This document shows, piece by piece, positions 13,401 to 23,800 of a stretch of 64,000 bases of DNA. The stretch spans positions 1 through 64,000 of the forward strand of contig OENT01000871.1 of assembly GCA_900239685.1 (NCBI GenBank), in the 5' to 3' direction. Each line of letters starts with the position of its first letter. The first letter of the stretch is position 1. Both the position numbers and the translations under genes were made by a program. Source of the DNA: Rotaria macrura. Taxonomy: Eukaryota > Rotifera > Eurotatoria > Philodinida > Philodinidae. The notes under the pieces were generated by a model. It saw only the letters and a program-made list of their open reading frames with translations. It did not search any database and had not been told where the DNA came from.

Positions 13401-16224
13401 TCTTTTACGACTAGAACCTAGATGTATCATACGTAGTTAACAGATTAGGCTTCAGTTGTGCATTTCATGAATTTGTATTTACGGTGCGAAGCACTGTATA
13501 GCGATCGTCGGCAAAAAATTTGTCTTTCTCGACATACGCATCCAAAGTCCATATTTTGTGTCGCGATGATCTCGAGAACTGAATATCGTGCAACAGTCGT
13601 TCAAACGCTGGATCGAAGTATCGATATCGAATAAGTTCCTTTTTTTTCAAAATTTCCTGTATCACCTTTCGTTCGCCCAAAGTAAAATATGGATATTAAT
13701 ATAATCTATGGATTTCATTTTTCAATATGGCGACTCAAAACACCGAGATTCGGCGCGTATTTTATGAGATTAATTATCACTAGCAGAAAAAGTTAGCATC
13801 AATGTACTATTGATGACATCTTTTCAATTAATATCAAATCTTTCTAGAGGACTTCAAAAGTTTCTTGCTCGAAATCAAGTGCTTCGCACCGAGTATCGGT
13901 TTCGAGCTCTGCTCGACTACCATCTAGTTTGACCTAGTACACATTCTGTGATTTCTTGGCTGTTAAGTTTACTTTAAAATAGCATGATACATTTTTCGAT
14001 GACATTTAATGAGACTAGGATCTTTTAAACAATCAATAATCAGCACAATCAATATTTTTCACAGTATATTCAGATGATTGCTTAAAATACTAGAAGTAAT
14101 TTCGAGCGACTTAAAATGATTAACAGATAGGTGATGTATAGAAAGTAATAATGTTATTCACTGACGTGTGTTTCTACCTTATTCCCTTTTGCTTACTCCA
14201 ACACAATAATTAAACGCTACCTAAAATCCCTGTGCATTGTCTTTGGGTTTTTTCAATAAAAATACGTCCGCACTCAAAAATTTCTCTATAAGACAATCAA
14301 TGGTACTGAAGTTTGTCACAACTATACCATAAAACAATCCAGGTGAAGGAATTCGACAACAGAATTGATGGAAACCAATCAACCAACAAAATGTTATCAG
14401 AATTCGGGAGATGGACACAATGACGGATTTGCTAGTTTAATACTGCCTGATACGTTGAATAGTAATATGCACTTTATGTTAACAGGAGAGATTGGTCAGA
14501 GCCCTTAGCTGAATGCCGGTTGCTTTCACCAGAAGGATCTGATCGAATTCTGACATCAGACATTCTAATGCTATTTTGTTTTCCAATTTTTGGCAAGATT
14601 TCCTTGGTCGTATAGCAATTTATATATACTATCGGATCGAATTCCAATCATTCATGAGAGCCAAAACTATGCTCTTTAGATTGTGTGAGACAATGATAAA
14701 TTTCAAACAACACCTCTTGTGATTGTGAAAGCATTGGATGCTGATTGTATCTCTTGCAGTGACGGTCTGTTGTCCATGGAAAGGAAGATTGATCGTCATA
14801 CATCTCCTGTAAATCACATCCAGATTTATGCAAAGTTTTACGTTCTCCAACAGATATCACGTTAACTAATCAGCATCAATTATTGATGGTTCAAGTTCAA
14901 TTTAAGAAGGACGTTGATCCTTTGATATTCATGCTAGAATATACACTTAACGTTATTTCTATCTAAGTAGTTTTCTAATTCCGATCTACTATTTTCATAC
15001 GGCAGTATTGTATTATAACTTAATAAATATAAATCGTACGAAGTAAGTCACAAAAGTGCTACTCTTGCCATCGTTGGTTCATTACAGAATTTATAGCTTA
15101 ATCTTAATAATACTCCTACTAAATCCATGCCGAGTAGTCCTCCAAAGATCTCTCTCCTGCCTTTGAAATATCTGCGTGTTTTTTGCATTTTGCTGAATGT
15201 ATTAAAATACAATGGAGTTTCATTGGTTGTAGGATTCGTTACTACAAACACCAAATACAGGAATTCCGATATTTAAATTTTCGTGCATTTACTTTTTCTT
15301 AGTAATACTTTCGATCGTCTACAAAATGATACAGATCGAATTTGGAAATTTCAACGTTATTCAGTAATATGTGAATATTTATCTCGACCAGCACTGCCAC
15401 CACCACTTATTCTTGTATCTCATCTTTGGCGATTCGCATTATATATTCTATCACAATGTGTGAATTCTAAATGGGTTAAATCAGAATACGTTCAACATAC
15501 AAGACGAACTAAATACGGTAAGAAAAACTTACCTATGTAGTTATTCTTAGCGTTTTGATCTGAATATTATTTTATGTTGCAGAAATTACGCTTGATGAAA
15601 ACTATGCTACTACGATCGAAATAAATGAAGATGCAATCGGTGATGAAGTTTATTCCAATTATTTAAAATTGGATAGAAGACTATCTCAAGAAAAAGAACT
15701 TGATGAAGAGCGAGTGTAAGCAGATTATTAAAAAAAACATATATTTTGCTAGTACGTATATCATTTTACATCCACAGCCATTCACCACAAGACACGATAT
15801 TAAATAAAATGCATGTACTTGAAAATCGGGTACAAATTATCGCCAATCAAGTAATATTTTCCATAGTATATACTTATATATTAACATAGATCTGTTTACA
15901 TATTTAGCAAACTCATGTAATAGAATATCTTGATTGTTTAATTGATGGCTTGAAAATGTTTGTTGGTGACCGGGTTAGAATGCCCGATTCCCATCGTTTA
16001 GAAACGGAAGATTCATGTATGTCTAAAATGTCTTTAACTGATTTACACTGACATGCTTTTATAACTGAGCAGTTGAGGATTCCAGTACTCAAGCTGATGA
16101 GTTGAGATGTGATTCTGGACGAAGTATTCGACGAGAATCAACTATAGATGAAAGTTCTCGTTTGCTACTCACTTCTGATGATTTACAATTAATGAAGAAA
16201 ACATTTCAAAGTCATAAAAGGTAA
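1500..16224 (+). CDS. TRPM2-like cation channel (5' incomplete), 23 exons in window
   Basis: This is a plasma-membrane, probably Ca2+-activated, non-selective cation channel. Exons: 1500–1600, 1665–1962, 2029–2085, 2172–2310, 3777–4087, 4182–4309, 4369–4518, 4582–4822, 7146–7265, 8905–9172, 9230–9359, 9414–9475, 11560–11652, 11805–11886, 11952–12218, 12653–12907, 12986–13163, 13233–13332, 15303–15517, 15583–15715, 15778–15850, 15908–16016 and 16073–16224. Joined, they give about 1219 codons with no internal stop and end in TAA at 16222–16224. The TRPM homology regions carry GAWIITGGMNTG and VVLLVVEGGPNT. S1 begins YFHIAFLLIFSY. S2 ends CEELRQ and S3 begins FWNKLDV; these hold the Glu, Gln, Asn and Asp of the Ca2+ site known from TRPM2/4/5/8. 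The pore is YWQMFGEL, S6 is SILLVNLLIAMF, and the TRP helix is IWKFQRY followed by RPALPPPLILVSHL. A short coiled coil and a polar tail follow. No NUDT9-H or kinase domain follows. Introns of 1.5–2.3 kb interrupt it at 2311, 4823, 7266, 9476 and 13333. Exon 9 could instead end at 7250. The N-terminus is missing. Confidence 0.92.
2747..2764. repeat. (TA)n microsatellite
   Basis: An uninterrupted TA dinucleotide run in the intron between TRPM exons 2172–2310 and 3777–4087. Similar short TA runs occur at 27729–27748, 58794–58811 and 60307–60322. They are typical of AT-rich genomes. Confidence 0.9.
3275..3287 (+). repeat. Homopolymer run of 13 G
   Basis: An uninterrupted run of 13 G lies in a TRPM intron, in very AT-rich surroundings. 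It could be slippage-prone or form a G-rich structure. It is also a place where assembly errors are likely. Confidence 0.95.
6260..6277. repeat. (CT)n microsatellite
   Basis: A run of about nine CT units inside the 2.3-kb TRPM intron 4823–7145. The rest of that intron is AT-rich and shows no exon, repeat or RNA gene that I can recognise. Confidence 0.9.
11310..11412. repeat. Possible short MITE or hairpin element
   Basis: TGTGTTGCCTA at 11310–11320 is matched exactly by its reverse complement TAGGCAACACA at 11402–11412, about 100 bases apart inside a TRPM intron. Such an 11-bp inverted pair fits a very short non-autonomous element. No clear target-site duplication was found, so chance or simple intronic structure is possible. 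Confidence 0.3.
13465..13680 (-). repeat. Dispersed copy of the GTGCTTCGCACC repeat family, with a 71-codon open frame
   Basis: Read on the minus strand, this segment contains ATGTCGAGAAAG, then CGCTATACAGTGCTTCGCACCGTA. These are the same words, in the same order, as at bases 1–62 of the window. The 12-mer core is at 13483–13494 in reverse orientation. Upstream of the core on the minus strand is an open frame of about 71 codons ending RYTVLRTVNTNS, with no good ATG (the frame opens from TTG). The segment lies in the TRPM intron between the S6 and TRP-helix exons. It may be a fragment of a mobile element or of a repeated gene; I do not recognise the protein. Confidence 0.55.
13879..13890 (+). 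repeat. Further copy of the GTGCTTCGCACC 12-mer
   Basis: This is an exact copy of the 12-mer seen four times at the left end and once, inverted, at 13483–13494. It lies about 390 bases from the inverted copy, so the two face each other within one intron. The flanking sequence does not obviously match the other copies. Confidence 0.6.
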
Positions 16225-17832
16225 TCAAACGATAAAGACGCATTCATAGACATTATTACTCTCTGTATTTTTTTAGTTCTTAGTTAATAACATAAAGGTA
16301 AAGTATTTACAAATGCATAATCGAATAAATTTGATATTCGCATGAACCTTCGATTACGTGACTAAAATTCATCATGTATTCTTTTCAGGATCTTTTGCAA
16401 AACTCTAGAATAGTGACGAACACAATGGCAATTATGATTTTAACGCTATGTTTTGGTGAACATCGATAAACTTCAAACTTTTTGAGAAGTTTCTATGTAT
16501 TGCTCTCAGTTTCAAATAATAATCTGTTTTATTTCTATCTCTAGTAGGGTTTTCCTTGATTAATACAGTTTTTTTTTCTTTACCAATAAAGTTAATGTAA
16601 TTCCGACTATTGTTAATCATAGCAATCGAGTGTTCGATTTCGTTCGATAAAATACACCATGGATCAATTATTTTTAAACTTCAGCAATTAGACTTTCAAT
16701 GTTAAACTCGCTATGATCGATCGGTTGGCAAATTAATGTAAGTTGAACTGCTGTAAAACAGTGTCCCATGAGAATCCATAAATCATACATGATACCATTG
16801 TTTATTCTCAAGGGCTAATGTTTATAATTTAAACGATTTACTTGTATGTCAACAGTGACCATATAAATATGAATGCTAATCAAAGCGAATTCGTTTACAT
16901 AATAATATGAGGAGGGTATTCGTCAACTAATTGAAAAACAGAGCTTGAATAAAAGATAATCATTAGAGTTTTATTATTGAGATAGAGCATCATTGATCCC
17001 TAGTGATTCAAACTGAAACGATGAGTTTGCTATTAGCTATGGTTCTCTTTCTATGTATTCATTTTCACTCGTTTATGTCAGATTGAGTTTTGGTACATTC
17101 ATTTGTATGCATAAGGATTTCGATATTGTCGGAATAGGTTTCATCATAATGTCAGAAAGCAAGTATATGCAGAGAGAAATTTAATATTGATTTGAAATAG
17201 ACAAACTTAGCAGTAAACGACATGCAATAAATGCAATGTAAGATTCGATTGTCACTCCAAAGAGATCTGCATTCAATTGACGATCAATTTTTGTTTATGA
17301 TATGTATGATTTAAGTTGTTTTCAACTGTTTGTGAGAGATTTTATGAGGTCTCAATGAGGCATCTAGGAAATAATAACATACATGAAAAATAAGCCAATC
17401 GATAATAATAATAACTTAATTAATTCGTGACAATTGGCATAGAACTATATGTTGACGTTATTGTTTGAAATTATTTCACAGATCGTGATCCAAATTGTGC
17501 TAATCTATACTACGTATTAATTGTCAAATACTAAATATGATTAGTAGAAATAATTTTCTCTGAGTTTACGAAATCAAAAATGGCAATCAGCAGATCCTTA
17601 TGGGTTATTCATATGTCTTCGGGCAGTTGAAGCATAAGATATGTATGATTGTTATGTACAGGAGGAAACTACTATACTCATTCGCTGGCATTGAGAAGAC
17701 TAATGTGTGAACAGTTTAATTATTGTCACCCTTGTGCAGCTACGTACGATACCTATTCGATTGTTTCAGAAGGAGAATTCTATACGTACATATCCATACT
17801 AATAATGAAGTATTAAAATTTTATTTATAAAT
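16225..17832. other. Intergenic, tail-to-tail between TRPM and sigma-1 receptor
   Basis: This is AT-rich with no coding exon recognised. It holds the TRPM 3' end, with a candidate AATAAA at 16324–16329 on the plus strand. The sigma-1 receptor 3' end comes from the other side, with AATAAA on the minus strand at 17820–17825. The 62-codon minus-strand frame at 16432–16620 has no features and is probably chance. Confidence 0.6.
17820..17825 (-). terminator. Candidate polyadenylation signal of the sigma-1 receptor gene
   Basis: AATAAA on the minus strand lies about 8 bases after the TAG stop, implying a very short 3'UTR. Confidence 0.45.
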
Positions 17833-18540
17833 CTATATTTTTCCATGCAATAAATTACGAATCATTTCACGTGCTGATATACGAACTGTATGATAGAATG
17901 TAATGAAATCTAAAGTTGAAGTTAATGTATCAGCTAAACCAAATGGCATCATGGGTGGTATCCATCCACGTGCATATTCCAGTGCCCAACAACCTCGATG
18001 CATTTTGAATTGTTTCGAAGTACCTTTAGGCAAAAAATGAACACTACCAACTTGATAAACTTCTTTATCCAATGAACCAGCTGAAAATGCCCATTGCTCA
18101 CCATATAATATGTGAAAATAATCATCGGCTGTGTGTAATCCTGTATGACCTTCAGTACCAAGAGGTGTTCCAAAGATGATAAGATATTCTGTTAGTGATG
18201 CATGTATAATAAACATAGCACCCATAGCACCTCCGGCATTATTAAATATCCATTCTTCTTTATTAGTTAAATATTTTCTATCAACTATGTTTTCTAATTC
18301 ATGTACAATATAATCAATAACTGGACGTATCGCATTAGGGCTTGTCTGAGGTATGGGTATTAATTCATCATCTGTAATATTCAAATGCCTATTATTGATA
18401 AGTGCTTGTTTTGCAAGTTTATGAAGTTTTTCAGGATCGAAAATGTAAAAGTGCGTTTTCATCGAATCAATATATCGAAGAAGACCAGCTACACAAACAA
18501 CAAGGAAGCTAAATAACAATAGATATTGTTGTTTAGACAT
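17833..18540 (-). CDS. SIGMAR1: Sigma-1 receptor (sigma non-opioid intracellular receptor 1)
   Basis: This is an ER-membrane chaperone-like protein of the ERG2/sigma-1 family. The family binds diverse ligands in a cupin-like β-barrel and tunes IP3 receptors and ion channels. The 235-residue product is close to the 223 of the human protein. A single N-terminal membrane anchor (YLLLFSFLVVCVAGLL) is followed by the conserved ligand-domain motifs NNAGGAMGAM, HASLTEYLIIFGTPLG, EGHTG and ALEYARGWIPP. It ends with the two amphipathic C-terminal helices (LADTLTSTLDFITFYHTVR). The acidic pair of the ligand site appears to be kept: an Asp in HTADDYF and the Glu in ALEYARG. I chose the ATG at 18540 over the upstream in-frame ATG at 18600. 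A strong acceptor (TTTTGTTTTCAG) lies just upstream of 18540 on the minus strand, so the extra 20 codons are probably untranslated or intronic. The CDS has no intron, unlike its neighbours. Confidence 0.95.
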   Translation of the reverse strand: MSKQQYLLLFSFLVVCVAGLLRYIDSMKTHFYIFDPEKLHKLAKQALINNRHLNITDDELIPIPQTSPNAIRPVIDYIVHELENIVDRKYLTNKEEWIFNNAGGAMGAMFIIHASLTEYLIIFGTPLGTEGHTGLHTADDYFHILYGEQWAFSAGSLDKEVYQVGSVHFLPKGTSKQFKMHRGCWALEYARGWIPPMMPFGLADTLTSTLDFITFYHTVRISAREMIRNLLHGKI

Positions 18541-20817
18541 GATGATACGATGATCTTTGGAAAGTCTGAAAACAAAATGACAGCATTTAAATATGTTCAT
18601 AGAAATATAGCATCGATATTAAATTAAGATAGAAAATAGTATGATCACATGATGTCGTTTTTCATCACTACCTTTTATCTTTCGCTTGAAGTATATCTAT
18701 TTTCGTTCTCTCATAAATTCAATACAAAAATGATATATTATCTGAAAGAAAGATAATTCTTCTTTGGAAGATCGGACCATTCTTTTTTTTTCTATTTCTT
18801 CAAAACGCATCTTTTAACAAGATCATGCCAAGAACGTCCTATTAGAACATAATATTCGTTCGTTCTATACTGATAGTTCCCTTGATGATAGATTATACTA
18901 TATAGATTTACTATAACGTGAAAATTATCGAGAGACGTATAATAATTGGTTAAATGCCTCCTAGTTATATTAAGTAGTAGTAGTAATACTACTGGGCACA
19001 TATATCTTTCTTTAACGATAAATTGTACGCCCTCTATTTTCCCTCATTGGTATTCATTCCATGTTTAGTGAATATTCGGTACAGTACGGAAACGTAAAGC
19101 AGAGTGGATTTTTTTCATATGTATCTTTTGTTCTTCTAGTATCACTTACGAAGAAGAAAAGTGCATTCACATATAAATAATGATAAGAAAGATTCGTATC
19201 TGTGACTATTATTTTCTCTGAAAGCAAATAAACAATTATGTTGGGTGAATTTTCTTCGTATCCTACATACTAATTGAAAAGCGTTCACTTTCCGCATCCT
19301 GTTCGTCTCTATCATTCAGATACATAAACAAGCGTTTGCTGAGTTTCGTACGGCAACCGATCGCACTTACAAACATAACAGAATCTATGCTGCAAAATAA
19401 ATATTCACGTAAAATCATTAGAATTTCTCGGTCGTTAAAACACAATTCATCTTATGTTTTTAGTTTTTTTCCATGTACATTTTAGAGTAAGGTATGAAAA
19501 TAGTTTTAAATAACTAATTATTCAGCTTTCAATTACTTTTATCTACTGGCTTCACCCATAATTCACCTGCAATATCCGTTGAAGATTTTCCAGTCCAGAT
19601 TAAAGTTTCAATATTCTATGAAAACTAATTATCTAAGTTCGTCTTCGATTCATCTAAATCAATCTCGATTTACGATGAATCGATTACGTTCGAAATGAAG
19701 TGAAACATGGAATAAGAGGTTTTACGTTCAACGAAACACAAGATCGACTGAACTTACATTAACAATTTTACTAGAATTCAACTTTCTTTGGATAGCAACA
19801 AAAATTTAGACTACTTTCCTAGTAAAATCGATGAAAGTTTTGATTATTATGATTTTGCCATCGGATAATTTTCATCGCAGTTCGTAGGCGGCATTGTTGA
19901 TGATGTCTTTCATATTTAATCGTAGTAGAACTAGTAGTACAAATGGAAACGTAAGCAAATTGTCGACAAGTCGATGCTGACATTCCATAGTAGATAATTC
20001 ATACCTACCTGATACTTCAGATTTACCACTACTGCGAGACGCTTGAACTTTCAAGAAGCTTCTTTTTGTTAGAGAAACAAATATGAATTGACTTGCGGAA
20101 GAGAAGATAAGAAAACTCGTCTACGAGATCGAAGTTTTGTAAGAAAGATCTTCCGAACGATGAAAGCAACAACTTAAACGACCGATTATGATACTAGAAA
20201 TTAAATGAGAATAATAGTTGATAGTTAGCGACATGGGCAATATGTATTTTATGGTCTTGTGAAAGTATCTGAGTTCACTACTAATATATGCATATATATA
20301 TATCGATTGCATACATCCGTATATGTAAATTTTTAACAATATTCTGAAAGATTAATACGAATAAAGATGAAAATTCGATGAATTCGAAAGACTAACAATC
20401 TATTGCGTAGAACTAAAGTACGAAAGGAATTTAGCACAAGCGCACTAAGAGAGAAAAATTATATTTTGAAAAGATTTCTATCATCAGACACTTGCTCTTC
20501 TTTCTCGCTGGAACGAACTGTAAGTAAATTAAGTGAAATATAGAATTTGAGCATATCAGAGGATTTATAGATTCCTTAAATATAATTCGATCTTGGCGAA
20601 TATTGGTGCACTAACTCTTTCGGTAACATCGTCATATTCCAATCGGCATTAGCATAGCCGACACGTCTATTCGTCTGTAACACCAAAATATATCGATGTA
20701 AACTTGATATCTATTTTCATACAGATATTCAATTTGTCTCTATTTTGTATTTATATAGAAAAAAACAAGTAAACACATGGGATTATTTTTGTTTTAGATC
20801 ATCAGAAATATAAAGTC
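18541..20817. promoter_or_regulatory. Shared 2.3-kb head-to-head spacer of sigma-1 receptor and HELQ
   Basis: The two genes are transcribed outward from this interval, so it should hold both promoters and 5'UTRs. I see no coding exon. Splice acceptors lie just before each ATG: reading leftward on the minus strand (TTTTGTTTTCAG, near 18565) and on the plus strand (TTTTTGTTTTAG, ending near 20798). Both messages therefore probably have a spliced 5'UTR or receive a spliced leader. No TATA box is obvious at a sensible distance. Confidence 0.5.
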
Positions 20818-23800
20818 ATGGAAGATCTTGATCTTGATCTCATCGATGAACTTTGTTCATCGTTTTGTACACCATGTACTAGTCAAAATAAGAATGAAAA
20901 CGATACAAAAAGTATAAATCAATCATTGACGATGTCAAATCGTAAACGTCCATCGACCATCAATCCTCTGGATAGTTCTAAAGCAAAGAAAGTGTGTTTA
21001 TTGAATGTTTCCAATCGATCAGTTGTTGATGAATATGATGAAATAAGTACACTTGACGAATCAGCTCTTCAAATGCTTGTAAGATGATGATGTTGGGGAA
21101 ATCTTGATCGATTGTCACATTATTCTTAAATTATTTCTGACTGAAATATTTTAGTGTGAAGAATGGGAACCACGATCACAGTTTCCGACATTACTGACTC
21201 GAGTTGCTTGTCTACTTGAAAAACATCGAAATATTCAATCATTTCATAGTAAATAAACTTTTTGAATTCATTAACATTTCAAGTGTTGCTGAATTTCTGC
21301 AGCTTGGCAAAAAAAATGTCTTGATTTGCCTGCTCGACGAAAAAATCAAAATCTTATTTATACGCTTCCGACCAGTGGTGGAAAAGTTTGTTCAAAACAT
21401 CACGATCTATTTTCGATTACAATAAACGAATTGATGCTTGTTTACATCTCTTATGTTTAGACATTAGTTGCCGAAATTATGATGCTCAACTGTTTACTGC
21501 ATCGTCATCTTGATGCTATTTTTATTTTACCATTTGTTGCAGTTGTTCAAGAGAAAGTAATTCGTAGTTTGATTTTTTCACCATGTCGTATTGCACTTAA
21601 TAATTAACTAGGTTCGAAGTCTTCAACCCTTTGCTGATGAACTTGGTAAGTTCGAATGGCAAGCAAAGGTTTTAGTATTTGTTTAATACACATAGTTATG
21701 TCTATTAGGTTTTCATCTTGAAGAATATGCAGCAAGTAAAGGACGTTATCCACCACTAAAACGTCGTATCAAACGATCACTTTATGTTTGCACAATTGAA
21801 AAGGCCAATTCATTAATTAACAGCTTAATTGAAAATAATCGTATGACTGAATTAGGCATTGTTGTCGTCGATGAGGTATATCATTTTAGAAAGATAGGCG
21901 ACGAAATAATATTAATATAGGAGAGATTCAAACTTCTCACAAAGGATGTGTAGAAAGGTATACGTTTCTGATTCTGATCATCCTGTGATCCTAATTTTCA
22001 ATGATCTATGATATTGTGTCGAATCCTAATCATAATTCTATAGAGCTCAAATGCTATTTTCGATCGGATTTCACGAAAAACAAATTTCATAGTCTAGAAC
22101 GACGAGTACGAATCTTCAGTGCAGCATCTCTTTTTGTTCTTATGTCTTTTTTTGCAGATGAAATACGTATCGAAACGGATAGAATAATTTTGAAAAGCTA
22201 ATTACTACAAGTTGTTGTAATATTTTCGAAGGCGACATCAGTGAAAGCATCTGTGAAAGAACATTGACGAATTCTTAGAAAATTGACAGAAAATCTGTAT
22301 AAAATATTTCTACTGTTAATCATATCATAAGTAATAAAAATATTTGCACAGCATCTTCTTCTTATTTGTCTTAAGAGCAAATTGCCGGAAACTGTATTTT
22401 TCCTCAAAGTGCGAATAACCCTGTTAGGTTGTTTCAAGCGATTCTAAACGAGCTAAAAAGTGACGTCGTATAAGATCGTCTTAATTGTCACTCGTCTTGA
22501 CCGACTCTACTTCTGTATTTCGATAAGAAATTGTATAATTGTTCATCTTTAAACTGTTTGAGCTGATTTTTCGATCAGGAAAACGATTGTCGTTGGTATT
22601 ATCATTGTATGCAGCAACTCACTTTGTGTTCACAAAATGGGATTGTAATAGTTAGTCATTAAATTTGAACCCTACGTTTATCTAAATATTGTCGAGCGTA
22701 TTATGGTACAGCTATATGAAAGAAATGCAAGTTCTTAATATATTTTGCTATTTCACTTAAATGAACAGCAGACATAGTGAAAAATTATGCTTGTTCAACC
22801 CAACATCCTTGAAATTAAACACATTTTTGTGCATACTCCAGTTAAACTTTCCTAAATTCGCCAGAAAAGTCAACTGAAGTTTTTGATAGGTATTTTTGGA
22901 AATCACAGATGCGTAGTTTTTGAGAAGAAAAAAGAACTCATGATTTTGCCATTTGTGTTCAGACCGATATACATCCAAAATAGACTAAACGGATAATACT
23001 TGCGTGTCATTCAGTATAAATTCGAAGTGAGATTCATCAGTATGTTTTCTGATTACTTAAGCGAGGCTTGAACCTGGACAAGCTCAAGAGATCATCAGTC
23101 ATCTATGTATTTGAAATGAAGAACATCTTTTTCTTGTAATAAAACTTAGATATTGAAGATAGACAGGATCATTCAGTCTATAGAAATCGATGGTATCAAA
23201 TGTGACGATGAATAATAATGAGAATCTATTGTTTGTGCTATGAATCTGAAAATCTTATCGATGAATAGTATGATAGTCATTGGTACCGCAAATTTGTTTA
23301 TTAGTCTTAATCTGACGTTTCCTAATATCGATAATTCTTGTCGGCACAGTTTTTGAACAAAATTCCCTGCTGACAACTCACAAAAATTAAGATAGTATCT
23401 CTTTCTTCCCCACGTTTTACATGCAAGGTGGATGTTTTTGCAAATATGTCAAACTGTATTAAATCAACTTGCTCACTTTGCAATCGAAAACTTTATTTTT
23501 GTTGGAAGGAACAACGTCCAAACTAGAAATTTCGTTTTTGACTTGCGTTTCGTGAACGAATCCAGGACGCAGAGACGCTAAAAGTAAGTCACGTCTAAAA
23601 CAAAAAGTTCTTTTGACTTTACTTTCGTATAATATTCAAGACTTAGATGGCATGTTGCTTTACTTTTGTTGAGTAGTTTACATAGGAAGGATTATTTTCA
23701 TATTTATTAAAAGCTAGAATACTCAAGTTTTACACGTTAGTCTGTTGGTACAAGGTCTAGTTGATATCCATATCTTCTACTTTCATCGGTATTGATGAAG

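Noticed and set aside
14480..14605. Frame reading EGSDRILTSDILMLF inside a TRPM intron, slightly like the TRPM exon at 9230–9359 (ESDRIILFSTLMLW)
   Set aside because: The resemblance is limited to about a dozen residues. The frame soon hits a stop, and inserting it between the S6 and TRP-helix exons would break a well-conserved junction. It is probably chance, or a very old duplicated scrap.
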